From: CAG-877 sp963660495
GTDB taxonomy: Bacteria; Bacillota_I; Bacilli_A; RF39; UBA660
Length of the DNA: 13,821 nt
NCBI GenBank assembly: GCA_963660495.1
Contig: CAVKYO010000020.1
Coordinates: 1-13,821 of the forward strand
Direction: 5' to 3'
The position numbers and the translations under genes are program-made. Of the stretch, positions 1 to 7,063 are shown one piece after another. The notes beneath the pieces were generated by a model. That model worked only from the letters and a program-made list of their open reading frames with translations. It was not told where the DNA came from and ran no database searches. Numbering within the stretch: the stretch's first letter is position 1; every line of letters begins with the position of its first letter.

Positions 1-70
1 TTATAACATTGGTCTTTCTTTTTTTGTGCCTTTCCCCAAATAATTTTACACCATCTTATATGTTTTTTTC

Positions 71-99
71 TTGGTATATTTTTTATTTTATTATATACT
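71..99 (+). promoter_or_regulatory. Predicted sigma-A promoter of the DUF3137 gene
   Basis: A -35-like TTGGTA (71-76) and a -10 TATACT (94-99) are separated by 17 bases. Transcription would start near 106, only a few bases before the ribosome binding site at 109-118, so the leader is very short. The -35 matches consensus at only 4 of 6 positions. The prediction rests on spacing and the good -10. Confidence 0.5.
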
Positions 100-122
100 G
101 TTTATAGTAGGTGGTGAGTTTT

Positions 123-1052
123 ATGTCTTTTGATGCTGTAGAAAAGGCAAGAATTAAGTATAGGAACAAGTTAATTGTAGTAATTATTGTTTCCTTGATT
201 ATTATTGTTACGGCGGCAATATTAACTAAAGTATTTGTTGATGGAGAGTCTGTGCCGTTATTGTTCTTTGGCTCTATTGTTTTATTTGTGATAGATGCTC
301 TTATTGTATCTGGTGATAAAAAAAGATATACTTTGGCATTTAAGGAATTTTTTGTAAAGAGTTCTTTAGAAAAGGTGTTTACGGATTTAAAGTATATGCC
401 AGAGTCTGGAATTAGTCCTAATGTTATTAGGGATACTGGAATGATGTATATGGGTGATAGATATTCATCTGAGGACTTTGTTTCTGGAAAGTATAAAGAC
501 ATTGGATTCTGTCAAGCTGATGTTCATATTGAAGAGGAGCATCAGAGTACAGATTCCGAAGGACATACTACAACTTATTATGTAACTATTTTTAAAGGTA
601 GATGGATGATATTTGATTTTAATAAGACTTTTAAGGCTAATGTTCAAGTATGTCAAAAGGGCTTTGGAAATAATAAAGTTACTAATTCTATATTTTCTAA
701 GAGTACTAGATATCAAAAAATACAGATGGAGTCAACTGATTTTAATAAGAGATTTTTAGTGTATGCTCAAGATGCACATGATGCTTTTTATATTATTACG
801 CCTCATATAATGGAAAAAATAATTAAGTTATCTGGCGATAGTAAGGGTAAAATTTTATTATGTTTTATTAATAATCAGTTACATGTTGGTTTATATGATA
901 ATAAAGATTCATTTGAGGCTAGTAGTTGTTTTAGTACAATTGATACGGAAAGAGTTACACAAAATGTACTTTCGGATATTAATAAGATTACAATGTTTGT
1001 TGATGAGTTAGAGTTGGATAATGACTTATTTAAAAGTTATAATGTAAATTAG
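123..1052 (+). CDS. DUF3137 family membrane protein
   Basis: A 309-residue protein of the DUF3137 family, whose molecular role is unknown. Two hydrophobic helices lie at about residues 17-36 and 44-62, followed by a large soluble domain. Family signatures visible are SSEDFVSGKYKDIGF around residue 120, a FKGRWMIFDFNK strand pair in the middle, and the block DFNKRFLVYAQDAHDAFYI followed by TPHIME. The start is set at the ATG at 123 because AGGTGGTGAG (109-118) is a near-perfect Shine-Dalgarno sequence 4-7 bases before it; the in-frame GTG at 111 lies inside that site. The gene stands directly before lemA, a recurrent pairing in Gram-positive genomes, which suggests a joint envelope role (inference). 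The stop at 1050-1052 is 86 bases before lemA, which also has its own -10 element. Confidence 0.85.
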   Translation: MSFDAVEKARIKYRNKLIVVIIVSLIIIVTAAILTKVFVDGESVPLLFFGSIVLFVIDALIVSGDKKRYTLAFKEFFVKSSLEKVFTDLKYMPESGISPNVIRDTGMMYMGDRYSSEDFVSGKYKDIGFCQADVHIEEEHQSTDSEGHTTTYYVTIFKGRWMIFDFNKTFKANVQVCQKGFGNNKVTNSIFSKSTRYQKIQMESTDFNKRFLVYAQDAHDAFYIITPHIMEKIIKLSGDSKGKILLCFINNQLHVGLYDNKDSFEASSCFSTIDTERVTQNVLSDINKITMFVDELELDNDLFKSYNVN

Positions 1053-1095
1053 TGTATATTATTTATTTCTTTTAGTTTTGATTTTACTTTTTTAA

Positions 1096-1104
1096 TGGTA
1101 AAAT
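1096..1104 (+). promoter_or_regulatory. Extended -10 element before lemA
   Basis: TGGTAAAAT is a TGn-TAAAAT extended -10 motif. A weak TTGATT lies at 1078-1083, but only 15 bases away, so the extended -10 probably carries the activity. It would give a leader of about 28 bases and let lemA be transcribed separately from the DUF3137 gene. Confidence 0.45.
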
Positions 1105-1138
1105 TGAGATAGATAATAGTTGAAGGGAGGTGTAATTG

Positions 1139-1681
1139 ATGGAAATATTAATAATTGCTGGCATTATAATATTACTTATTATCGTAATATGGTATATTTC
1201 AGTTTCTAATGCTTTTAATAGAGATATTGTTAAAATTGATGAGGCTGATTCTGGTATAGATGTTGCGTTAACTAAGAGATATGATGTTTTAACTAAAATG
1301 ATAGCTGTTTGTAAAGGATATGCTAAACATGAAAAGGAAACTATTACTGATACTATTAAATATAGAAAAGGTATGAGTATGGAAGAAAGAGTTGAAGCTA
1401 ATAATAAAATGAATGAAACTCTTGGTAAAATCAATGTTTTAGCTGAAGCTTATCCAGATTTAAAAGCTAGTGAAAACTTTAAAACATTACAAACTTCTAT
1501 TGCTGATGTTGAAGAACATTTGCAAGCAGCTAGACGTTTATATAACTCAAATATATCTATTTATAATCAAAGAGTAGTATCTTTCCCTTCTAGTATTATT
1601 GCTTCTTCAAAAGGACTTAGTAAAAGAGAATTCTTTGAAGCTGATGCGGCTAAAAAGGAAGATGTTAAAATAGAGTTTTAA
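1139..1681 (+). CDS. lemA: LemA family protein
   Basis: A 180-residue LemA family protein of normal length. One hydrophobic N-terminal helix (about residues 3-21) should act as a membrane anchor, followed by the helical LemA domain. Family hallmarks are the VDVALTKRYDVL-like segment (here GIDVALTKRYDVLTKMI), the AYPDLKASENFKTLQ motif, and the helix with LYNSNISIYNQRVVSFPSSI near the C terminus. The start is the ATG at 1139, preceded by GGGAGGTG at 1126-1133; the TTG directly before it is not needed. The biochemical function is not settled; in other bacteria LemA is found with DUF3137/TPM-type or HtpX-type partners, consistent with the upstream gene here. The stop codon runs straight into a terminator hairpin. 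Confidence 0.93.
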   Translation: MEILIIAGIIILLIIVIWYISVSNAFNRDIVKIDEADSGIDVALTKRYDVLTKMIAVCKGYAKHEKETITDTIKYRKGMSMEERVEANNKMNETLGKINVLAEAYPDLKASENFKTLQTSIADVEEHLQAARRLYNSNISIYNQRVVSFPSSIIASSKGLSKREFFEADAAKKEDVKIEF

Positions 1682-1713
1682 AAAAGATATTCTTAGTTTT
1701 AGAATATCTTTTT
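1681..1713. terminator. Two-way intrinsic terminator between lemA and the coiled-coil gene
   Basis: AAAAAGATATTCT (1681-1693) pairs fully with AGAATATCTTTTT (1701-1713) around a 7-base loop, giving T runs on either strand. It overlaps the last base of the lemA stop and lies 8 bases past the stop of the convergent gene at 1721, so it can serve both. Confidence 0.88.
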
Positions 1714-1720
1714 TTAAATC

Positions 1721-3292
1721 TTATTTTTCTTCTTTGTTAGTTGCTGTTTTAGTATAAGTTTTGTTTGTTTGACTTATATTATTATCTTGATTTGCACTTG
1801 CTGCTAGAAGTTCTTTTTCTTTGATAGATATTGTTGCGAGTGTTTCTTTTTGAAGATTTAATTCATCTTTACAAGCCTTAATTCTTCTTGTTAGTACTTC
1901 TAACTGGCTTGTACGGCGTCCTGTATTATGAACTAAGCAATCTTTTTTATACTGAAGTAATGAATTAGTAATTTTATAATTCTCTATACTTTCTTTATCT
2001 ATAGTTTGTGCTTTTTTATATACTTTTATATATTTTACTGTCGCTAGTGACTTAGAAGCAAAGTCTTTCATATAATTTAAGTATCCAGAGATAGCATTGT
2101 AAAAAGTTTTATTTGGTTCAGAGTTTTTTTCTTCCTCATCATACCAAAAATCATTAAATTCTAAAATTAATTCTTTTTCTGTCAATAATCTTCCTTGGTA
2201 GTCCTTTAGAAAAGGTAGTTCTTCTTCTAAACTTTCGCGAAGAGTAAGATCATTTACTTTAGTAATAAAGTCTTCAAATATACTTTCTCTAAAGTCAGAA
2301 AAGTTGATAGTTAGATTAGATAAATCTTTTTGTTGGGCTTTTTCTACTAAACGACATAGTTCTTGTGTATCTTTTTCAAACTCCTGGTAGCCATCATTTA
2401 CTATATGTCTTAGGTACTTTGTAATATTTGTTCTTGTTGCGAACCTTTTATTATAGAAATTTATTAAATCTATAACTTCGTTAGGCAATTCTTTTTCGAC
2501 TTTAGCTTTGATACCAGAAGAAGTTTCATAAGTATATGTATATTTTTTTGAATAATCTTTATTAATGTTATTATTATATCTTCTTAATAGTTTGCCAAAT
2601 GACTTAATATGTTCTTTTGGATTTTCATGAGATGATACTCTTACTATATCTTTAATAGTAATGTCACTTTTCTCTTCATTTTTAATAGCAGATTGAAGTT
2701 CTTCACGGCTTTTTTTAGCCAAATTTAAAAACTCCTTGTTTTTTTCTTCATCGGCTGTTTGTTCTTTTATTATTTGTTCTCTTTCATTTTCTAAACTTTC
2801 TAAATCAATTTCTAAGGTTTCAATTCTTGCCTTGATACTTCTTTTCTTTGCCTCTGTTATTTCTTGTAAATCTTTAATTATTTCATCCTTTTTACTATCA
2901 ATTAGTACTAGGCAACTTTCTAGTGTAATATTTTTTACTGCTTTTACAAAAGATGAAACTTGACTAAAACTTGTAATTGGAATGTTACTATCTTCTATGT
3001 TTTCATCATAAAAGAAGATAAGTGAATTGGTCTCTTTACTTTCTAGCCAAGTTTGTCCATTTTGACCTTTTATTGTTGAAGATTTTGCTTTTGCTTTCCA
3101 TCTGAATCCAGTTTCATTAGATAGATTAGTTTCTACTGCTTCTAATAGTTTTTTACCAGGTATAGTGTGCTTTTGTAAGACTTGTTTTACTGCTGATGAA
3201 GTTTTTTCATCACTATTTAAATAACTATTTATAAATTGTTCTTCTCCAATATTTAATATTTTACAAAGTATTTCTATTAATTCTTTATTCAA
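1721..3292 (-). CDS. Hypothetical coiled-coil protein next to rarA
   Basis: A 523-residue soluble protein that I do not recognise. There is no signal peptide or membrane helix. A compact N-terminal region (about 1-130) contains KGQNGQTWLESKETNSLIFF; a highly charged, heptad-like coiled coil covers about 135-207; a central helical region follows, and a second coiled coil (about 465-510) precedes a polar Asn/Thr/Lys-rich tail. The start is the TTG at 3290-3292, because AAAGGAGC (3301-3308) is the only good ribosome binding site; the in-frame GTG at 3316 lies before that site and close to the predicted transcription start. It follows rarA on the same strand by 50 bases yet has its own strong promoter. 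Association with replication or DNA repair is suggested only by that position. A structural or SMC-like scaffold role is possible, but no Walker motifs are visible. Confidence 0.7.
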   Translation of the reverse strand: MNKELIEILCKILNIGEEQFINSYLNSDEKTSSAVKQVLQKHTIPGKKLLEAVETNLSNETGFRWKAKAKSSTIKGQNGQTWLESKETNSLIFFYDENIEDSNIPITSFSQVSSFVKAVKNITLESCLVLIDSKKDEIIKDLQEITEAKKRSIKARIETLEIDLESLENEREQIIKEQTADEEKNKEFLNLAKKSREELQSAIKNEEKSDITIKDIVRVSSHENPKEHIKSFGKLLRRYNNNINKDYSKKYTYTYETSSGIKAKVEKELPNEVIDLINFYNKRFATRTNITKYLRHIVNDGYQEFEKDTQELCRLVEKAQQKDLSNLTINFSDFRESIFEDFITKVNDLTLRESLEEELPFLKDYQGRLLTEKELILEFNDFWYDEEEKNSEPNKTFYNAISGYLNYMKDFASKSLATVKYIKVYKKAQTIDKESIENYKITNSLLQYKKDCLVHNTGRRTSQLEVLTRRIKACKDELNLQKETLATISIKEKELLAASANQDNNISQTNKTYTKTATNKEEK

Positions 3293-3317
3293 TGTTATCA
3301 GCTCCTTTTGACACACT

Positions 3318-3346
3318 ATTATATTTTATTGTCTTATGTTTTTCAA
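3318..3346 (-). promoter_or_regulatory. Strong sigma-A promoter of the coiled-coil gene
   Basis: On the minus strand TTGAAA (3341-3346) and a perfect TATAAT (3318-3323) are 17 bases apart. Transcription would start near 3311, about 19 bases before the TTG start at 3292, so the GTG at 3316 would lie upstream of the transcript. The -35 overlaps the rarA stop codon (3343-3345). Confidence 0.75.
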
Positions 3347-4560
3347 TTACTTTTTTTTATTTTTTCAAGACGATCATATATTTCCTTTATTTGTTTTTCA
3401 TAACCGATGTCTTTTGGATGATAATATTTTTTATTTTTAAGTTTATCTGGTAAGTACTGTTGTTTAACGTATGCCCCTTTATAATCATGAGGATATTTAT
3501 AATCCGTTGAGGATGTTTTTATATGATTTGGGACATTTCCGGTATTGCCAGTTTCAATATCTTCTAAAGCTTTATCTAAAGCAATGTGTGCTGTATTACT
3601 TTTAGGAGATAGGGCCATTTCGGCAACTATTGTTCCAAGAGGGATTCTAGCTTCTGGTAGACCAACACGTTCAGCAGCATTAATTGCGGCATCTACTCTA
3701 GGCCCGATAGCGGGATTTGCTAGACCGATATCTTCATAGGCTATGACACTCATTCTTCTATATATTGAATCTAAGTCGCCTTCTATTATTAATCTTCCTA
3801 AATAGTGTAGGGCAGCATCTACATCAGAACCACGAATTGATTTTTGAAAGGCACTTAAGACATCATAATGACCATCACCATTTTTGTCAGCAAAAAAGAC
3901 GGGTTTATTATTTATTCTTTTTATTTTCTCTTCAGTAATAGTTTTATCATCTGTTGAGTAATAAGATATTTCTAATAGATTATAAGCATATCTTAAGTCT
4001 GTTCCAGCTAGTCTTGCGATTAGGTTGATACTTTTATCATCTATCTTAATATCTTTTAAATCAGGGTGTTTTATGGCTCTTTTAAGGCCAGTTATAATAT
4101 CTTCGGTAGTTAATTCTTCTAATTCAAATAATTGACATCTACTTCTAATAGCTGGATTTATAGCGTGATACGGGTTAGAAGTAGTCATTCCAATTAATAT
4201 TATTAGTCCTTTTTCTAGTGCTGGTAATAAGATATCTTGTTTATCTTTATTTAGACGATGTATTTCATCCATTATTAAAACAATACCATCATAGACTTTT
4301 GCTTCTTCAAGTACAATGTCTAAATCCTTTTTAGTATTTGTAGTAGCATTTAAAAATCTATATCTAACATCTAAGTCTTTTACTATTGCGTTTGCGATAC
4401 TAGTTTTACCTATACCTGGTTTTCCATATAATATCATAGAAAATAATTTTTTATTTTTAACTAAGTTAGTTAGTATTTTATCTTTTCCAATTAAATGAGT
4501 TTGTCCTATAACTTCATCTAGCGTACTTGGTGCTAATTTGAGTGCTAAAGGTTTATTCAT
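3343..4560 (-). CDS. rarA: Replication-associated recombination protein RarA (MgsA) AAA+ ATPase
   Basis: A 405-residue RarA/MgsA/WRNIP1-type AAA+ ATPase that acts at stalled replication forks. Visible motifs are Walker A GKPGIGKT (residues 46-53), Walker B IVLIMDEIH (DE at 98-99), sensor-1 GMTTSNP (about 124-130) and an arginine-finger region AIRSRCQLFE (138-147). The C-terminal half carries the family tetramerisation features: FQKSIRGSDVDAALHYLGRL, AYEDIGLANP and YKYPHDYKGAYVKQQYLPD. Length is normal for the family. The start is the ATG at 4558-4560, with AGGTGAT a few bases upstream; an in-frame upstream extension to 4596 lacks support and runs through the likely -10 element. It stops with TGA. 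It is divergent from xerD, so two genome-maintenance genes share one control region. Confidence 0.95.
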   Translation of the reverse strand: MNKPLALKLAPSTLDEVIGQTHLIGKDKILTNLVKNKKLFSMILYGKPGIGKTSIANAIVKDLDVRYRFLNATTNTKKDLDIVLEEAKVYDGIVLIMDEIHRLNKDKQDILLPALEKGLIILIGMTTSNPYHAINPAIRSRCQLFELEELTTEDIITGLKRAIKHPDLKDIKIDDKSINLIARLAGTDLRYAYNLLEISYYSTDDKTITEEKIKRINNKPVFFADKNGDGHYDVLSAFQKSIRGSDVDAALHYLGRLIIEGDLDSIYRRMSVIAYEDIGLANPAIGPRVDAAINAAERVGLPEARIPLGTIVAEMALSPKSNTAHIALDKALEDIETGNTGNVPNHIKTSSTDYKYPHDYKGAYVKQQYLPDKLKNKKYYHPKDIGYEKQIKEIYDRLEKIKKSN

Positions 4561-4586
4561 AGTATCACCTGTTTCTTTATATTTAT

Positions 4587-4595
4587 ATTTTAACA
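4587..4595 (-). promoter_or_regulatory. Extended -10 element of rarA
   Basis: Read on the minus strand, TGTTAAAAT is a TGn-TAAAAT extended -10, about 26 bases before the rarA ATG. No good -35 is seen 17 bases upstream. Confidence 0.45.
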
Positions 4596-4632
4596 AATTG
4601 ATGATGAAATATCTAGAAAGATTACTAATTTT

Positions 4633-4641
4633 TGGTATAAT
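4633..4641 (+). promoter_or_regulatory. Extended -10 element of xerD-deoB
   Basis: TGGTATAAT is a perfect TATAAT with the TGn extension, 18 bases before the xerD ATG. No -35 consensus is found at 4613-4618. It lies back to back with the rarA element about 40 bases away on the other strand. Confidence 0.6.
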
Positions 4642-4659
4642 ATATATGGTGAGGATTAG

Positions 4660-5559
4660 ATGAAGATAGATGAGGCTATTGATGATTTTATAAATTATTG
4701 CATATTTGAAAAGGGTTTATCTAATAAGACTCGGGAATCTTATTTAAATGACTTGGATGTATATAGAATTTTTTTGAATGAACATGGTGTCTTTAATGTT
4801 ACGGATATTCATGATGATTTAATAAAGAAGTTTTTAAAGGAAAGAAGTTCTTTGGAAAAGACTACTACTATTGCTCATAATTTGACAGTTATTAAGAACT
4901 TTCATTCTTATTTATTAAGGGAAAATATTTTATCTTATGATCCTGCTTTATATATTGAAAGACCAAAGTTAAGAAAGAGTTTGCCTAGGACTTTGAGTAT
5001 GGAAGATGTTAGTCTTTTACTTGATATTCAATTAGAGAGTGTATTTGACTACCGTAATAAAGCTATGTTAGAATTAATGTATGGCACAGGTTTAAGGGTT
5101 AGTGAAATTGTTAATTTAACTATTAATGATATTGATTTAACAAATTGTTTGGTGAGAGTATTTGGTAAAGGTAGTAAGGAAAGAGAAATTCCTTTAGGAG
5201 AATATTCTATATATTATTTGAAACTTTATTTGGATAGACGTATGAGTATGTTGAAAGGGAAGTCTTGTGATAAGTTATTTTTAAATAATCATGGTTTAGG
5301 TATGACAAGGCAAGGATTTTTTAAGAATTTGAAACAGTTACTTATTTCTAAAGGATTAAATCCTGATGTATCACCTCATACGTTAAGACATAGTTTCGCT
5401 ACTCATTTATTAAATCATGGTGCAGATTTACGTAGTATTCAGGAAATGTTAGGTCATTCTGATATTGCGACTACTAAAATATATACGCATGTTAGTGATG
5501 ATAAGGTTATAGCAGATTATAATATGTATCATCCTCGTAGTCATAAAGGAGATGAATAA
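4660..5559 (+). CDS. xerD: Site-specific tyrosine recombinase XerD
   Basis: A 299-residue tyrosine recombinase with an N-terminal SAM-like core-binding domain (about 1-95) and a C-terminal catalytic domain. The catalytic set is complete: Arg146 in GTGLRVSEI, Lys170 in FGKGSKERE, His240 and Arg243 in SPHTLRHSFATHLL, His266 in MLGHSDI and the nucleophile Tyr275 in TTKIYTHV. Length and motifs fit XerC/XerD, which resolve chromosome dimers at dif. XerD is preferred because deoB follows 2 bases downstream, as in the Bacillus subtilis xerD-drm arrangement. The start ATG at 4660 has GGTGAGG just upstream. No dif-like site was recognised here, which is expected because dif lies near the replication terminus. 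Confidence 0.9.
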   Translation: MKIDEAIDDFINYCIFEKGLSNKTRESYLNDLDVYRIFLNEHGVFNVTDIHDDLIKKFLKERSSLEKTTTIAHNLTVIKNFHSYLLRENILSYDPALYIERPKLRKSLPRTLSMEDVSLLLDIQLESVFDYRNKAMLELMYGTGLRVSEIVNLTINDIDLTNCLVRVFGKGSKEREIPLGEYSIYYLKLYLDRRMSMLKGKSCDKLFLNNHGLGMTRQGFFKNLKQLLISKGLNPDVSPHTLRHSFATHLLNHGADLRSIQEMLGHSDIATTKIYTHVSDDKVIADYNMYHPRSHKGDE

Positions 5560-5561
5560 TT

Positions 5562-6731
5562 ATGCGTTTTAAAAGAGTTTTTTTAATCGTTTTGGATTCG
5601 TTAGGTGCTGGTGAGACGGCTGATGCGGTTAGTTTTGGTGACAATGGTGCTAATACGTTAGGACATGTTAATGAACAATGCGATTTATTTATACCTAATT
5701 TAAAGAAAATAGGTTTTTTAGATACACTTAATATGAGTGATAATGATGATGTAGATGCTTATTATACTATTGCGAAACCTATAAATGCTGGTAAAGATAC
5801 TTTAAATGGTCATTATGAGATGTTAGGTATTAAGAATGATATTCCGTTTAAGACGTTTAATAATGGTTTTACATACGATATTTTAGCTGGTATTGAGGAA
5901 GTTACTGGTAGGCGTGTTATTGGCAATAAGTGTAGTAATGATGATTTAGCTATTATTAATGAACTTGGTGAAAGACAGTTAAATTATGGGTCTTTAATTA
6001 TTTATACTTCGGCTGATTCTGATTTACAAGTTGCGGCACATGAAGACTGTATTCCTATTCCTACTTTGTATCAGTATTGTGAGAGAATTAGAGCTTTAAC
6101 TTTAAGAGAAGAATGGAGAGTAGGTAGAGTCATTGCTAGACCATTTACGGGCAGTGTTGGTAAGTTTAAACTTATTAATAATGCAAGACGTGATTATGCT
6201 GTTAAACCTCCTAAAAAGACAGTTATGGATAGTTTAGTTGAAGCTAATTATAATGTTATTGCGATTGGAAAAATTAATGATATTTTTGATGGTCAAGGTA
6301 TTAATAAAAATATAAAGGCTAATAATAATTCGGAGGCTGTAAATAAGTTATTAGATATTATGGATAAGAATTTTACAGGTTTATGTATTGCTAATTTAGC
6401 TGATTTTGATAGTTTATATGGTCATACTAGAGATGTTGCTGGATATGGTAGGGCGATTGAGGAGTTAGATGTTGATATACCTATTATTTTAAATAAGTTG
6501 GAAATTGATGACTTATTAATTATTACGGCAGATCATGGTAATGATCCTACTTTTAAGGGAAATGATCATACTAGAGAAAATGTTCCTGTAATTATATATA
6601 GTCGTAATTTTAAGAAACCTACTAGATTAAAACCATTTGATACTTTTGCTAATATAGGAGCAACTATTGCTGAAAATTTTGAAGTAGAAATGCCGGAAAT
6701 TGGTATTAGTATATTAGATGAATTAAAGTAA
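5562..6731 (+). CDS. deoB: Phosphopentomutase DeoB with altered active-site loops
   Basis: A 389-residue phosphopentomutase, interconverting (deoxy)ribose 1-phosphate and 5-phosphate in nucleoside salvage and catabolism; cytosolic, two-metal alkaline-phosphatase fold. Metal ligands are in place: Asp12 (VLDSLG), Asp283 and His288 (DFDSLYGH), Asp324-His325 (TADHGND) and His336 (NDHTRE). The phosphorylated Thr is Thr80 in GKDT. The start ATG is 2 bases after xerD, with AAGGAGATG inside the xerD end, indicating translational coupling. Compared with the Bacillus cereus and E. coli enzymes as I recall them, several conserved spots differ: the (A/S)SGT loop reads SNDD here (residues 125-128), SADSV reads SADSD (Asp154), and TGHWE/SGHWE reads NGHYE. 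The fold is not in doubt; exact substrate preference is. No purine nucleoside phosphorylase gene follows. Confidence 0.92.
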   Translation: MRFKRVFLIVLDSLGAGETADAVSFGDNGANTLGHVNEQCDLFIPNLKKIGFLDTLNMSDNDDVDAYYTIAKPINAGKDTLNGHYEMLGIKNDIPFKTFNNGFTYDILAGIEEVTGRRVIGNKCSNDDLAIINELGERQLNYGSLIIYTSADSDLQVAAHEDCIPIPTLYQYCERIRALTLREEWRVGRVIARPFTGSVGKFKLINNARRDYAVKPPKKTVMDSLVEANYNVIAIGKINDIFDGQGINKNIKANNNSEAVNKLLDIMDKNFTGLCIANLADFDSLYGHTRDVAGYGRAIEELDVDIPIILNKLEIDDLLIITADHGNDPTFKGNDHTRENVPVIIYSRNFKKPTRLKPFDTFANIGATIAENFEVEMPEIGISILDELK

Positions 6732-6746
6732 TTTGGGAGTTTTTAT

Positions 6747-7028
6747 ATAGGAAAAGTAATTTTAAAAGAAGATGCATTTGTAAGGTTACCTGAGACTGAA
6801 ACAGTAGATGAGCTTCTTTTTGAAGTAGGCGAGGAAAACGTTGATAAAATACATTTAATCTTGCCTAAGAATTTTTATGTTGATGAAGAATGTGCTTTTT
6901 CTACTTATAAGGTGGATTATTTTAATTATGTTTATGATAATGAGTTAGAGCATATGTTTACAGATACTAAAACAGATAGTGTTAAGGTTGCTAATGATGT
7001 AAAAAACCGTGAATTATCTGGTTTATAG
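6747..7028 (+). CDS. Small hypothetical protein, apparent ATA (non-canonical) start
   Basis: An open frame of 93 codons between deoB and the transglutaminase-like gene. It begins MGKVILKEDAFVRLPETE if the ATA at 6747 initiates, and ends RELSGL with TAG at 7026-7028. Codon use matches the neighbouring genes. There is no in-frame ATG, GTG or TTG in the first third, but GGGAG at 6735-6739 lies 7 bases before the ATA, exactly where an initiator is expected. The frame is also continuous with deoB after its TAA. Options are a true AUA start, an ATG-to-ATA base error or mutation, or a fragment of a once longer gene. The protein is acidic and soluble, without recognisable family. A stretch near residues 40-65 (K.DYF.Y.YDNEL) loosely resembles residues 70-96 of the downstream protein. 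Confidence 0.6.
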   Translation: MGKVILKEDAFVRLPETETVDELLFEVGEENVDKIHLILPKNFYVDEECAFSTYKVDYFNYVYDNELEHMFTDTKTDSVKVANDVKNRELSGL

Positions 7029-7063
7029 TTTTGATTGATTGTTTTATTTGAGCTGGTGATGTT

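Noticed and set aside
1..110. Possible end of a neighbouring gene at the left edge
   Set aside because: TTA at 1-3 (minus-strand stop) or TAA at 4-6 (plus-strand stop) could end a gene, but too little sequence is present to support either.
111..122. GTG at 111 as start of the DUF3137 protein
   Set aside because: It lies inside the Shine-Dalgarno sequence of the ATG at 123. The same reasoning rejects the GTG at 11181 for mnmA.
83..502. Long minus-strand open frame opposite the DUF3137 gene
   Set aside because: Antisense shadow of a recognised gene, with no ribosome binding site and an unlikely residue makeup. The same holds for the antisense frames at 465-716, 1084-1434, 2736-2963, 3545-3739, 4316-4498, 9666-9953 and 12722-12913.
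4561..4596. Extended N terminus of RarA from 4596
   Set aside because: The extra codons run through the likely -10 element, have no ribosome binding site, and add residues not seen in the family; the ATG at 4560 is well supported.
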